Notes under the pieces: model-generated
Databases searched by the model: none
Told to the model about the DNA's origin: nothing
Seen by the model: the letters and a program-made list of their open reading frames with translations, nothing else
Made by a program: the position numbers and the translations under genes
Assembly: GCA_038211615.1 (NCBI GenBank)
Contig: JBBQVL010000011.1
Location: 13,890 to 77,889, forward strand
Length of the DNA stretch: 64,000 nucleotides
Direction of reading: 5' to 3'
Source of the DNA: DASWJZ01 sp038211615
GTDB lineage: Bacteria; Pseudomonadota; Alphaproteobacteria; Rhizobiales; Afifellaceae
Shown: piece after piece, positions 8,082 to 16,925 of the stretch
Position numbering within the stretch: the stretch's first letter is position 1
How the letters are laid out: each line of letters starts with the position of its first letter

Positions 8082-8986
8082 ACAGCGTCGCAGAGAGGGC
8101 GATTCCGATGCGCCCGCTCGGCGAGACGATGCGCGTGCTGCGGCCGGCGCCGAACGTGGTCGCCTTCTACGATGGCCGCATCGAGGGCGCGCGGCTGCAC
8201 TCGGAAAAGCGGAACTGGCTGGACGACGCGGCCTATGGGCTGGGCGTCGCTTCCTACGCCATCGTCGATGGGAGCGAGGCACTGGTCTACGACACCCATA
8301 TCTCCCTGCCGCATGCGAAGATCGTCCGGCAGACGCTGACCGACATGGGCGTGACGAAGATTCGCGTCGTCCTCAGCCACTGGCATGTCGACCATGTGGC
8401 GGGCAACGAGGTCTTCCGCGATTGCGAGATCATCGCCAACGCGTTGACCGCAAAGGCGCTGGCCGAGAACCGGACCAGGCTCGAGCAGGGCGATCCCGCG
8501 ATCGACCCGCTGATATTCCCGACGCGCGTGTTCGAAGGGGAGCTGAACCTCACCGTCGGCACGATCCCGGTCGAGCTTCGCCACGTGGACATCCACAGCC
8601 TCGACGGCACGGTCATGCTGCTGCGATCGGGGCTGCTATTCGCCGGCGATACGCTGGAGGATTCCGTGACCTACGTCGCCGAGCCCGATCGTCTCCAGGC
8701 GCACCTCGCCGATCTCGAGCGCATGGCGGGATGGGATATTGGCCGTATCCTGCCGAACCATGGCGCGTTCGAACGGATCGAGAGCGGGGGCTATCCTCCA
8801 GCCTTCATCGGGGCGACACGCCTCTATGTCGAGAAGCTGCTCCGCTGCCGGGCAGAGCCGGCGCTCGCGAAGGAGGACCTGAAGACCTTCGCCGCCGACG
8901 CCTTTGCCACCGGAGCGGTCGGCTGGTTCGCCCCCTACGAGGCGGTGCACCGCCGCAACGTCGATGCGGTTATCGGAGTGCTTTGA
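8078..8986 (+). CDS. MBL-fold metallo-hydrolase in the tmpAB operon
   Basis: 302 residues starting at a GTG overlapping the tmpB stop. The metallo-beta-lactamase metal motif SHWHVDHVAGNE (HxHxDH), a second-shell FAGDTLEDS and a late ILPNHG complete a dinuclear metal site. There is no signal peptide, so it is cytosolic. Its role in phosphonate or betaine use is unknown; it may remove a pathway side product such as a thioester or lactone. The tight overlap indicates co-transcription with tmpAB. Confidence 0.85.
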   Translation: MNSVAERAIPMRPLGETMRVLRPAPNVVAFYDGRIEGARLHSEKRNWLDDAAYGLGVASYAIVDGSEALVYDTHISLPHAKIVRQTLTDMGVTKIRVVLSHWHVDHVAGNEVFRDCEIIANALTAKALAENRTRLEQGDPAIDPLIFPTRVFEGELNLTVGTIPVELRHVDIHSLDGTVMLLRSGLLFAGDTLEDSVTYVAEPDRLQAHLADLERMAGWDIGRILPNHGAFERIESGGYPPAFIGATRLYVEKLLRCRAEPALAKEDLKTFAADAFATGAVGWFAPYEAVHRRNVDAVIGVL

Positions 8987-8996
8987 ACGATACGGT

Positions 8997-10277
8997 CTAG
9001 TTCGGTGCAGTGAACAGCGCCACGGGGTGGGCTACTCCGCGGAAATCGAAACTGCCGAGCGGCTCGAGCGGCTCCGTCAGCAACGCCCCCACGGCTTCGG
9101 TGAGAAGCAGCCGGCGCAGCGTTTCCTTGCAGAGCGGCTCCACGCGGGCCGCGAGATTGACCGCAGGCCCGGTGACCGTGAAATCGAGCCGATCGGCCGC
9201 GCCGATATTGCCGTAGAAGACAGGTCCCCGATGCAACGCGATGCCCATCTTCAAGGGACGCCACGATGTATCGATCGCCAACGCGTCGCCTTGCTTTCCG
9301 TTCAGTGCATCGACCGCCCTGAACGCGGCCCTTGCCGCGTTGAGGGCGGCCGACGCTGCGGTTGAGGCCGGCATGTTCGGGCCTATCGGGAAGACCGCGA
9401 GCATCCCGTCACCGATGAACTTCAGGACTTCGCCGCCATAGCTCTGCACCGCCTCGACGAGGCGCTCGAAATAGGCGTTCAGGAGGCGAATCAGGTCCTC
9501 GCCCGCCAGCCGGTCGGAGAGCCCGGTGTAGTCGCGCATGTCGGACACCCACACGATGGCGTCGATCATTTCGCCGGAGCCGCGCTTGATCTCGCCGGCG
9601 AGCACGCGCGCCCCGCTCCGCTCGCCAACATAGGCCGTAAGCACATTCTCCGCGATGCGAGTGAGCGCGATGATGTCGAGGTTGAGGGCGAGCATCGGGA
9701 GAAGCAGCTGCAAAGCCTGCATCGAACCGGATTCGAGGCCGCCGTCGCGTCGGGTCGCGACCGTCATCGCGCAATGGAAGCTTCGCGCATGGGGGATGGC
9801 GAATGCGCAATAGTCGGTCATGCCATCGGCGGAGAGTTCAGCCATCATCGGGTAGCGGCTCGCGGTCTCGGGATTCCTGGGGTCGAGCCGGACCGTCTCG
9901 TGCCCCTCGATCACGGGCTTCAGCGGGCTGAGCCTGAAGTCGTCGGTTTCCCGGATATGCGCGTCTACGCGGAATTCGCTGCACGAGCCGCGCGAATGGT
10001 CCCAGACAGCGGTGAACCCGAGGACCTGCGGATGGAGCGTGCCGAGATGAATCGTCGCCCGCTCGAACGGCATGCCGGCTGCGAAGAGCCGCGTCATCAA
10101 TCCGTCGAGGAGTTCCACGGGACCCGCCCTGCTTGCGTCTCCCGAAAGGAGCCATTCCGCCGGCGAGCCCTTGGTGGAGGCCGGGTCCGAGACGGCGATC
10201 CGCCGGGCCAGGCGCATGTCCCTCGGATAGCTGGGCTGGGCCAACGGGATGGAGGAGGGAGGCGAGGCGGCCGGCAT
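8997..10277 (-). CDS. Class III adenylate/guanylate cyclase
   Basis: About 426 residues from the ATG at 10277; starts at 10217 or further upstream are possible. The C-terminal half is a class III cyclase domain: the first metal-binding segment VWVSDMRDYTGLSD, the second FIGDGMLAVFP, and GPVFYGNIGAADRLDFTVTGPAVNLAAR. The N-terminal 200 residues form a conserved adenylate-cyclase-associated sensor-like region without membrane helices. This arrangement is common in rhizobial multi-copy cyclases that make cAMP in response to unknown inputs. It is convergent with the tmpAB operon (10 bp gap) and divergent from the next gene. Confidence 0.9.
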   Translation of the reverse strand: MPAASPPSSIPLAQPSYPRDMRLARRIAVSDPASTKGSPAEWLLSGDASRAGPVELLDGLMTRLFAAGMPFERATIHLGTLHPQVLGFTAVWDHSRGSCSEFRVDAHIRETDDFRLSPLKPVIEGHETVRLDPRNPETASRYPMMAELSADGMTDYCAFAIPHARSFHCAMTVATRRDGGLESGSMQALQLLLPMLALNLDIIALTRIAENVLTAYVGERSGARVLAGEIKRGSGEMIDAIVWVSDMRDYTGLSDRLAGEDLIRLLNAYFERLVEAVQSYGGEVLKFIGDGMLAVFPIGPNMPASTAASAALNAARAAFRAVDALNGKQGDALAIDTSWRPLKMGIALHRGPVFYGNIGAADRLDFTVTGPAVNLAARVEPLCKETLRRLLLTEAVGALLTEPLEPLGSFDFRGVAHPVALFTAPN

Positions 10278-10399
10278 GTTTGCAGCCCGGTACGGAGCGC
10301 GTCCTTGATGGACGCTTTCCACAGGCCGCGCCAGCCCTTTCCCGCGGCGCATTTTTGGCCCAATCTGAGCTGGATTGGTCTGCCAGAAAGGAACGCAAC

Positions 10400-11026
10400 G
10401 TGACGGCACCCGAGTTCGATGATCGCTGCATGCGCGGGAGCGCGCCCGGCGGCGGCGATCCCGAGATGGAGGCGCGCGGAAAACGGGATCGGTTCGCGAC
10501 GTTGGCGCGCAGGGCGCTGGTCGCGAGCCTCTTTGCGATCCTGACGGTCCTGTCGGCCCAGCCGTCCGGGGCGGCGGCTCCCGAACCCGTGAAGATCGCG
10601 ATCTTCGATTTCGAGCTCAACGACAAGAGTGCCGCGGGCGGCATCATCGCCCAGGACGCGATCGACACCGAGAATCTGAAGCAATCGACCGAGCAGGCGC
10701 GGAGCATGTTTTCGGCATCGGGCCGCTACAGCATGGTCGACACCGCCAGCGCTGCGGGTGACGTGGCGTCGGCGGGTGGCGTCCAGCACTGCGACGGATG
10801 CGATGCGCCGCTCGCCCAAGGGCTCGGCGCCGATCAGTCGATGGTCGGTGTCGTCACGCGCGTCAGCCGGGCTGAATACACGGTGCAGATCGTCGTCAGA
10901 GACGCGCGGACCGGCGCGGTCGTGTCCAACAATTTCTCCGGACTGCGGATGGGCGCGAACTACTCCTGGCCGCGCGGCGTCAAATCGCTGCTCAGGAGCG
11001 TCCTGTCGGCGCCGCCTGCGCAGTAA
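10400..11026 (+). CDS. DUF2380 domain secreted protein
   Basis: 208 residues starting at a GTG preceded by a good ribosome site (AAAGGA at 10387-10392). An N-terminal basic stretch leads into a hydrophobic helix (residues 36-55) with a probable signal-peptidase site near AAAPEP, so the mature protein is likely periplasmic. The mature part begins VKIAIFDFELNDKSAAG, typical of DUF2380, and contains a CDGC pair. DUF2380 proteins have no established function and are often found near C1-oxidation genes, which are not seen here. Confidence 0.75.
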   Translation: MTAPEFDDRCMRGSAPGGGDPEMEARGKRDRFATLARRALVASLFAILTVLSAQPSGAAAPEPVKIAIFDFELNDKSAAGGIIAQDAIDTENLKQSTEQARSMFSASGRYSMVDTASAAGDVASAGGVQHCDGCDAPLAQGLGADQSMVGVVTRVSRAEYTVQIVVRDARTGAVVSNNFSGLRMGANYSWPRGVKSLLRSVLSAPPAQ

Positions 11027-11035
11027 GTCCAGCCG

Positions 11036-11053
11036 AGGCGCGGGATCGCGCCT
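11036..11053. terminator. Hairpin between convergent DUF2380 and typA genes
   Basis: AGGCGCG-GGAT-CGCGCCT is a perfect 7-bp stem with a 4-base loop in the 40-bp gap between two convergent genes. There is no real T-run, so it is only a candidate bidirectional terminator. Confidence 0.45.
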
Positions 11054-11066
11054 TCGCGAGAGGCGC

Positions 11067-12896
11067 TCAGGCGGCGCTTGCTGCCGCCTTTGCCCGGTCG
11101 GCGCGTTTGCGGTCGTTCGGGTCGAGGATCGTCTTCCTGAGGCGGATCGACTTCGGCGTAACCTCGACCAGCTCGTCCTCGGCGATATAGGAAAGGGCAC
11201 GCTCGAGGCTGAGCCGCATCGGCGGGATCAGCACGGTCGCCTCGTCCTTGCCGGAGGCGCGGATGTTGGTGAGTTGCTTGCCCTTCATCACGTTGATCTC
11301 GAGGTCGTTGCCGCGCGTGTGCTCGCCGACGATCATGCCGCGATAGACCTTGGTGCCTGGGTCGATCATCATCGGCCCGCGGTCCTGCAGGTTGAAGATG
11401 GCGTAAGCCACCGCCTCGCCCTGCGAATTGGAGAGGAGCACGCCGTTGCGGCGGCCCGGAATCTCGCCGCGGAAAGGCTCCCAGGCGTGGAAGATGCGGT
11501 TCATGATCGCCGTGCCGCGCGTGTCGGAAAGAAGCTGCGGCTGGTAGCCGATCAGCCCGCGCGTCGGAATGTTGAAGCGGAGCCGCGTGCGCCCGGCGCC
11601 CGACGGGCGCATCTCGGTGAGCTCGCCGCGGCGGCTCGACAGCGTCTCGATCACGATGCCCGTATGCGCATCGTCGACGTCGATGATCACCTCTTCGATC
11701 GGCTCGAGCGTCACGCCGTTCTCCTCACGCGTGACGACGCGCGGCTTGCCGATGGTCAGCTCGAAGCCTTCGCGCCGCATCGTCTCGATCAGGATGCCGA
11801 GCTGCAATTCGCCGCGCCCGGCGACCTCGAAGGAATCCTTGTCCTCGCCCTCGGTGATCTTGAGCGCGACATTGCCCTCCGCCTCGCGCAGCAGCCGGTC
11901 GCGAATGACCCGGCTCTGCACCTTGTCGCCCTCCGTGCCGGCAAGCGGCCCGTCGTTGATCCGGAAGGTCATGGAGAGCGTCGGCGGATCGATCGGCTGC
12001 GCCGAGATCGGCTCGGTCACGGACGGATCGCAAAGCGTGTCGGCGACGCTCGCCTCAGAGAGCCCCGAGATGGCGACGATGTCGCCCGCCTCGCCCTGGT
12101 CGATGGCGCGGCGCTCAAGGCCGCGGAAGGCGAGCACTTTCGATATGCGGAAGGTTTCGACCGTCTCTCCGGTGCGCGACAGTGCCTTTACGGTCTGCCC
12201 GGCCTTGACCGCGCCGGAGCGGATGCGCCCGGTCAGCAGCCGCCCGAGGAACGGATCGGCTTCCAGCGTCGTGGCGAGCATGCGGAACGGCCCGGCCTCG
12301 ACCACCGGCGGCGGGACGTGGCTCAGCACCATGTCGAGCAACGGACCGATCGAATCCTTCGGGCCGTCCGGCGAGAGCGCCATCCAGCCCTGCTTGGCGG
12401 AGCCATAGAGGACCGGGAAATCCAGCTGCTCCTCGTTGGCGTCGAGCGCCGAGAAGAGGTCGAACACGTCGTTCAGCACCACGTCCGGCTGCGCGTCGGA
12501 GCGGTCGACCTTGTTGATGACGACGATGGGCTTCAGGCCGATCGCCAGCGCCTTCATCAGCACGAACTTGGTCTGCGGCATCGGCCCCTCGGCCGCGTCG
12601 ACCAGGATGATCGCGCCGTCCACCATGTTCAGGATGCGCTCCACCTCGCCGCCGAAATCGGCGTGGCCGGGCGTGTCGACGATGTTGATGCGCGTGTCCT
12701 TCCAGAGCAGCGAGGTCACCTTGGCGAGAATGGTGATGCCGCGCTCCTGCTCGAGCACGTTGGAATCCATCGCGCGCTCGGCCACTTTCTGGCCGGCGCG
12801 GAAGGTGCCTGAGGCGCCAAGCAGCACGTCGATCAGGGTCGTCTTGCCGTGATCAACATGCGCGATGATGGCGACGTTGCGATTGGTCGCGGACAT
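11067..12896 (-). CDS. typA: Translational GTPase TypA/BipA
   Basis: 609 residues, the family length. The GTPase motifs are G1 HVDHGKTT, G3 DTPGHADF and G4 NKVDR, followed by beta-barrel and EF-G-like domains and the BipA-specific C-terminal region (SYIAEDELVEVTPKSIRLRKTILDPNDRKR). It binds the ribosome in the GTP form and aids 50S assembly and growth under cold or other stress. The start at 12896 (MSATNRNVAIIAHVDHG) places the P-loop at the expected position; the longer open frame upstream is not conserved-looking. Confidence 0.97.
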   Translation of the reverse strand: MSATNRNVAIIAHVDHGKTTLIDVLLGASGTFRAGQKVAERAMDSNVLEQERGITILAKVTSLLWKDTRINIVDTPGHADFGGEVERILNMVDGAIILVDAAEGPMPQTKFVLMKALAIGLKPIVVINKVDRSDAQPDVVLNDVFDLFSALDANEEQLDFPVLYGSAKQGWMALSPDGPKDSIGPLLDMVLSHVPPPVVEAGPFRMLATTLEADPFLGRLLTGRIRSGAVKAGQTVKALSRTGETVETFRISKVLAFRGLERRAIDQGEAGDIVAISGLSEASVADTLCDPSVTEPISAQPIDPPTLSMTFRINDGPLAGTEGDKVQSRVIRDRLLREAEGNVALKITEGEDKDSFEVAGRGELQLGILIETMRREGFELTIGKPRVVTREENGVTLEPIEEVIIDVDDAHTGIVIETLSSRRGELTEMRPSGAGRTRLRFNIPTRGLIGYQPQLLSDTRGTAIMNRIFHAWEPFRGEIPGRRNGVLLSNSQGEAVAYAIFNLQDRGPMMIDPGTKVYRGMIVGEHTRGNDLEINVMKGKQLTNIRASGKDEATVLIPPMRLSLERALSYIAEDELVEVTPKSIRLRKTILDPNDRKRADRAKAAASAA

Positions 12897-13057
12897 AAAG
12901 CTCTGCCGGGTTTTGGAAATTCGCGGCTGCATTAGCCGATTTTCTGCCCGTAAGATAGGTGGGCCGTGTGACGCTTTCACCCGCGGCGTGGTGTTTTTTC
13001 GCCGGCGCGAGTGCGTGGTAGGGTCGCCGCGGGCGCGAGGATCGGCGGAGTTTGAGG

Positions 13058-13387
13058 ATGAACCGGGCTTTCGGCGTGGGCTTAACCATTGCCGCGCTTG
13101 GCGTTTTAGGCAGCCACGCCGAGGCGCTCGATCGCCGCGTCAGGATAGTCAACGACTCGAAGCATGTGATCGTCGGCTTCTTCGGCACCAATGTCGGCGT
13201 GCGCGACTGGCAGGATAGCCTGCTCGGCGGCGACCAGCTTAAGCCGGGAGCCTCGCTGGTGCTCGATTTCGAGGATGGCAGCGGCTATTGCCGCTTCCGC
13301 TTTCGCGCCGTGTTCGACGATGGCGTCGAGGTGGTGCGCGAGAGCGTCAACGTCTGCGAGATCGGCACCTACCGCTACGCGGACTGA
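13058..13387 (+). CDS. Small secreted protein, tandem copy 1
   Basis: 109 residues: a signal peptide (about residues 1-24, ending HAEA) and a compact mature domain of about 85 residues beginning LDRRVRIVNDSKH, with two cysteines (GYCRFRF, VNVCEIGTYRY) likely to form a disulphide in the periplasm. The family is widespread in Hyphomicrobiales and is often mislabelled argininosuccinate lyase, with which it has nothing in common. Its function is unknown. It is paralogous to the next gene. The ATG at 13058 has GAGG upstream. Confidence 0.8.
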   Translation: MNRAFGVGLTIAALGVLGSHAEALDRRVRIVNDSKHVIVGFFGTNVGVRDWQDSLLGGDQLKPGASLVLDFEDGSGYCRFRFRAVFDDGVEVVRESVNVCEIGTYRYAD

Positions 13388-13403
13388 CCGGAGAATCCGG
13401 CAG

Positions 13404-13427
13404 ATCGCGGCCGGCCGGGCGATTTTT
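13404..13427 (+). terminator. Possible Rho-independent terminator
   Basis: ATCGC at 13404-13408 pairs with GCGAT at 13419-13423 across a GC-rich loop and is followed directly by five Ts, 17 bp after the stop of the first small secreted protein. The stem is only 5 bp. Confidence 0.4.
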
Positions 13428-13499
13428 CATTTGCGGCGAAATCAGGGCAAGAGTATTTCTCGACCTGGAGCCGCTAACCGCCTTGCATTGGAGAACCAG

Positions 13500-13838
13500 A
13501 TGATTCTGGCTCAATTGACCCGATCCTCCGCCGCCGCCGCGGCGCTGCTCTTTTTCCTCTCGATGCCCGCTCAGGCGCTCGACCGGCACGTGAAGATCAT
13601 CAACGATACCGGCTTCGACATCGTCCACTTCTACGGCTCGCAGGTCGACGCCAAGACCTGGGAGGAGGATATCCTCGGGCAGGATCTCCTCGCGGCCGGC
13701 GATTCGGTCGATATCAATTTCGACGACGGCACAGGCTATTGCATGTTCGATTTCCGCGCGGTCTTCGAGGATGGCGACGAACTCGTCCGCAAGAACATCA
13801 ACGTCTGCGAGATCGGCACCTACCGCTATCACGAGTAA
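13500..13838 (+). CDS. Small secreted protein, tandem copy 2
   Basis: 112 residues with a signal peptide (cleavage near PAQA-LDRH) and the same mature fold as the gene 112 bp upstream: LDRHVKIINDTGF, then GTGYCMFDFRAVFEDGDEL and NVCEIGTYRY. The two copies share most of the C-terminal 40 residues and both cysteines, while the N-terminal parts differ more. This copy is more acidic. A separate promoter is likely because a terminator-like hairpin lies between the copies. No activity is known for the family. Confidence 0.82.
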   Translation: MILAQLTRSSAAAAALLFFLSMPAQALDRHVKIINDTGFDIVHFYGSQVDAKTWEEDILGQDLLAAGDSVDINFDDGTGYCMFDFRAVFEDGDELVRKNINVCEIGTYRYHE

Positions 13839-13850
13839 AGGGAATGGCCG

Positions 13851-13875
13851 GGCGGCTACGCTTGTCGTGGCCGCC
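13851..13875. terminator. Stem-loop between convergent genes
   Basis: GGCGGC at 13851-13856 pairs with GCCGCC at 13870-13875, in the 65-bp gap between the small secreted protein and the convergent nitronate monooxygenase. No T-run follows. Confidence 0.3.
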
Positions 13876-13903
13876 TGCCGCGCGTTAGCCGACGAGCGCA
13901 GGC

Positions 13904-14992
13904 CTAGCCGGCCATGACGCGAAGCCGTTCCAGTGCTTCCTCCGCCAGCCTGTTTGTGAGTTCGCCAGCCGGAATCTCACGCGCCAGCGGCCCGGCCTGG
14001 CCGGTCCAGAGCACGCTGAAATCGTTGGAGCTTGCGGCCTCCGCCTTGGCGCGAAGCGGACCGATTGCGCCGCCGGCAAGTGGAAAGGCCGGCGCGTCGG
14101 CGCTGACAGGCCCCACTTCGGTGATGAACCGGGTTCTGATCCCGCGTGCCGGGCGGCCGGTGTAGACGTTGGTCAGGACGCTGTCCTCGTCGCGCGCCGT
14201 CCTGAGCGCGTCCCTGTGGATGGCCGAGATCGTTGCCTCCGGCGTGCGGAGGTATGCCGTTCCGATCTGCACACCCGCGGCGCCTAGTGCGAAGGCTGCC
14301 GCGATGCCACGACCGTCCGCGATCCCTCCGGCTGCGACGACCGGCACGTCAACCGCGTCGACGATCTGCGGCAGGAGGGCGAATGTCCCGATCTGCGCAG
14401 CGATGTCCGTGGTCAGAAACATGCCGCGATGCCCGCCGGCCTCCGCTCCCTGCGCGATGATCGCGTCGAAGCCTTTATCGGCCAGGAATTTCGCTTCGCG
14501 CACAGTGGTCGCGGAGCAGAGCGTCTTGCACCCGGCGCTGCGCACGCGCCGCAGGAGGTCGTCGGATGGCGGGCCGAAGTGGAAGCTCACGGCCTTCGGC
14601 CGCACTTCCTCGACGAGTTGGCAGAACGCTTCGTCGAAGGGTACGCGGATGGCGGCGTTCTGTCCTGTCGGGAGCTGCAGGCCAAGTTCCTCATAGTATC
14701 CGCGTAGCCGCTCGCGCCAGCGCGTCTCGACCGCCGCATCCGGGACCGGAGGCGCGTGGCAGAAGAAGTTCATGAGGAAGCCGCGGTTCGTCGCCGCACG
14801 GATCCGATCGATCTCCAAACGGGCACTCTCGACTGTCAGCATGGCGCAGGGCAGGGAGCCGAGGGCTCCGGCTGCGGAGACCGCGGCCACGAGCGCCGAG
14901 CCCTGTGACCCCGCCATCGGCGCCTGGACGATCGGGACATCGATCTCCAGGAGATCGAGCAGCCGTCGAGTCGGCCACCGGGTTTCCGCCAT
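13904..14992 (-). CDS. Nitronate monooxygenase (NMO/2-nitropropane dioxygenase family)
   Basis: 362 residues forming an FMN-binding TIM barrel. Visible family segments are VPIVQAPMAGSQ at the N-terminus, the active-site region IIAQGAEAGGHRGMF (with the catalytic His), VVAAGGIADGRGIAAAFALGAAGVQIGTAYL for the phosphate loop, and a late TRFITEV. It oxidises alkyl nitronates such as propionate-3-nitronate to carbonyl compounds. The start at 14992 gives the usual N-terminus. It is divergent from the marR gene and may share its operator. Confidence 0.9.
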   Translation of the reverse strand: MAETRWPTRRLLDLLEIDVPIVQAPMAGSQGSALVAAVSAAGALGSLPCAMLTVESARLEIDRIRAATNRGFLMNFFCHAPPVPDAAVETRWRERLRGYYEELGLQLPTGQNAAIRVPFDEAFCQLVEEVRPKAVSFHFGPPSDDLLRRVRSAGCKTLCSATTVREAKFLADKGFDAIIAQGAEAGGHRGMFLTTDIAAQIGTFALLPQIVDAVDVPVVAAGGIADGRGIAAAFALGAAGVQIGTAYLRTPEATISAIHRDALRTARDEDSVLTNVYTGRPARGIRTRFITEVGPVSADAPAFPLAGGAIGPLRAKAEAASSNDFSVLWTGQAGPLAREIPAGELTNRLAEEALERLRVMAG

Positions 14993-15114
14993 GATCCGCC
15001 TCTGCCATCCGGTTCGTCTTTGCGCACTATAGCGGCGGAGCTTCCCATTTTCTCCTCGCGATGAATTGCGAAGGCGGGCGCTACCCCCTTGACGCCGAAC
15101 GGCCATTTTAGCAA

Positions 15115-15135
15115 ATAGTAAGTCCGCCATACTAT
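15115..15135. promoter_or_regulatory. Inverted repeat, candidate MarR operator
   Basis: ATAGTA (15115-15120) and TACTAT (15130-15135) form a perfect 6-bp inverted repeat with a 9-bp spacer, 12 bp before the marR start. Position, AT-richness and dyad shape suit autoregulation by the adjacent MarR protein; it also lies between divergent genes. Confidence 0.5.
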
Positions 15136-15146
15136 ATGCTCGCAGG

Positions 15147-15602
15147 ATGAATTCCTCCGCAGACGATTCCATCGCCTTCCTCGTCGGCGATCTCGCACGC
15201 GCCTTTCGTCAGCGCTTTGAAGCCGCGCTCGCGGCTGAGGGCCTTGAGATCACCGTCGGTGAGGCGCGGACGCTCTTTCACGCCTCGCGCCGCGGCGCGG
15301 TGCGCCAGAATCTTCTGGCGGAGCGGATGGGCATCGAGCCGATGACGCTGGTGAATTTCCTCGACCGGCTGGAGCGGCGCGGCTGGATCGTGCGCGAAAC
15401 CGATCCGAGCGACCGGCGCGCCAAGATCGTGCGCGTGACGCCGCCGGCGCGCCCGCTTGTGCAGCGTCTTGAAGTGATCGCCGCCGGGGTGCGCAGCAAG
15501 GCGGCCGCCGGCCTTTCGGCGCGCGAGATGGAGACGCTGCGGCTCGCGCTGGAGCGGATGCGCGACAACCTCAGCCAGACGGAAGCGGACGCCGCGGCAT
15601 GA
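15147..15602 (+). CDS. MarR family transcriptional regulator
   Basis: 151 residues with a winged helix-turn-helix: the recognition-helix region QNLLAERMGIEPMTLVNFLDRLERRGWI is followed by the wing ETDPSDRRAKIVRVT (the DxRxK/R signature). Flanking helices give the dimer interface. It probably represses the downstream efflux gene, with which it overlaps (ATGA), and possibly the divergent monooxygenase, until a small aromatic or other toxic ligand binds. Confidence 0.93.
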   Translation: MNSSADDSIAFLVGDLARAFRQRFEAALAAEGLEITVGEARTLFHASRRGAVRQNLLAERMGIEPMTLVNFLDRLERRGWIVRETDPSDRRAKIVRVTPPARPLVQRLEVIAAGVRSKAAAGLSAREMETLRLALERMRDNLSQTEADAAA

Positions 15603-16849
15603 CGAAGCCCGCCATGAGCGAGTTCCGCATGTCGGTGATCGGCGGGCTGATGGTCGCGCTCGGGCCGATCTCCCTGTCGCTCTACACGCCGGCAATGCCG
15701 GAACTGGTGCAGGTCTTCAGCACCAGCGTCTCCACCATCAAGCTCACGCTGACATGCTACTTCGCGGGGTTCGCGCTGGCGCAGCTCGTCTGCGGGCCGC
15801 TGTCTGACGCCTACGGCCGTCGCCGCATCGCGCTGGGCTTCACCTGCATCTATCTCTGCGGCAGCGTGCTCGCGGCTTTTGCCCCAAGCGTCGAATGGCT
15901 GCTCGCCGGGCGTCTGGTGCAGGGGATCGGGGCGGCGGCCGGCGTGTCGATTGCGCGGGCCATGGTGCGCGACCTCTACAGCGGCGACCAGTCGATCCGC
16001 ATCATGAACATGATCGGCGTGCTCCTCGCGATCGGCCCGGCAATGTCGCCGACGCTCGGCGGCATCGCCCTGCATCTCTTCGGGTGGCAGTCGATTTTCG
16101 TCTTCATGGTGATCTATGGAATCGTTCTTCTGCTGATCCTCCTCGGAGCGACACGCGAGACCCATGCCAATCCTGACCCGAGCCGGCTCCGGCCGCGCGA
16201 GCTTGCGCGGAATTATGGACGCCTGCTGGTCGGACCGGCATTCCTCGGCCCGAGCATCGTCTATGGCTGCGCGGCCGGCAGCATCTACACGATGGCGACG
16301 CTGCTCCCCTTCGTGATGATCGAGACGGTTGGCCTTACGCCGACCCAGTTCGGCTTCAGCATGATCATGCAGACCGGCTCCTACCTGATCGGGGCAATCT
16401 GCATGCGGAAGCTCCTGAGGAAGTTCGAAGCCCACCGCCTGGTGCCGATCGGGCTCGCGCTTATCGTCGCGGCCGGGCTGCTGCTCGCCATCGGGCTCCG
16501 CCTGGTTCCGCCAACCTTCATCGGCGTCATGGGTCCCGTGGCGCTGATCGCTCTCGGCATCGCCTTCATCTCGCCTTCGGCGCAGACGACGGCGCTCGCC
16601 TCCTACGCCGACATCGCCGGGTCGGCGGCGGCGATGATGGGCTTCTTCCAGATGGGCGGCGGCTTCCTCGGCTCGGCCATCTCGGCGGCAATCGGCCGTC
16701 CGGTGTTTTCGCTTTCCACCATCATCCCCGTGATGATCGTGATTGCCGTCGTCGCGCACTACTGGTGTCGCGCGCTGATCGCCCAGCGTCTCCGCATACT
16801 CGACAGCATCGCGGACCGCATCATCGAGCCCCCGGCGCCGGCGGAGTAA
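15599..16849 (+). CDS. Bcr/CflA family MFS multidrug efflux transporter
   Basis: 416 residues with about twelve membrane helices. The start YTPAMPELVQVF, the loop GPLSDAYGRRR between helices 2 and 3 (MFS motif A) and the helix 4-5 motif GAAAGVSIARAMVRDLYSG mark the Bcr/CflA drug:proton antiporter group (DHA1). Translational coupling to marR suggests that the pump is induced by its substrate. The substrate cannot be read from the sequence. Confidence 0.92.
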   Translation: MTKPAMSEFRMSVIGGLMVALGPISLSLYTPAMPELVQVFSTSVSTIKLTLTCYFAGFALAQLVCGPLSDAYGRRRIALGFTCIYLCGSVLAAFAPSVEWLLAGRLVQGIGAAAGVSIARAMVRDLYSGDQSIRIMNMIGVLLAIGPAMSPTLGGIALHLFGWQSIFVFMVIYGIVLLLILLGATRETHANPDPSRLRPRELARNYGRLLVGPAFLGPSIVYGCAAGSIYTMATLLPFVMIETVGLTPTQFGFSMIMQTGSYLIGAICMRKLLRKFEAHRLVPIGLALIVAAGLLLAIGLRLVPPTFIGVMGPVALIALGIAFISPSAQTTALASYADIAGSAAAMMGFFQMGGGFLGSAISAAIGRPVFSLSTIIPVMIVIAVVAHYWCRALIAQRLRILDSIADRIIEPPAPAE

Positions 16850-16853
16850 CGGA

Positions 16854-16874
16854 GGGACGGCGTCTCGCCGTCCC
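16854..16874. terminator. Bidirectional hairpin terminator candidate
   Basis: GGGACGGCG-TCT-CGCCGTCCC is a perfect 9-bp stem with a 3-base loop, placed 5 bp after the efflux gene stop and before the convergent M15-like gene. No T-run follows, so strength is uncertain. Confidence 0.6.
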
Positions 16875-16925
16875 CTTGCCGCAGGCGCCGCAGCAGTGGG
16901 GCGCGCGAGGAACGCGCATTGTCCT

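Noticed and set aside
10758..12812. Plus-strand open frame of 684 codons
   Set aside because: Antisense to typA, which is a full-length conserved GTPase; the frame has no recognisable domain.
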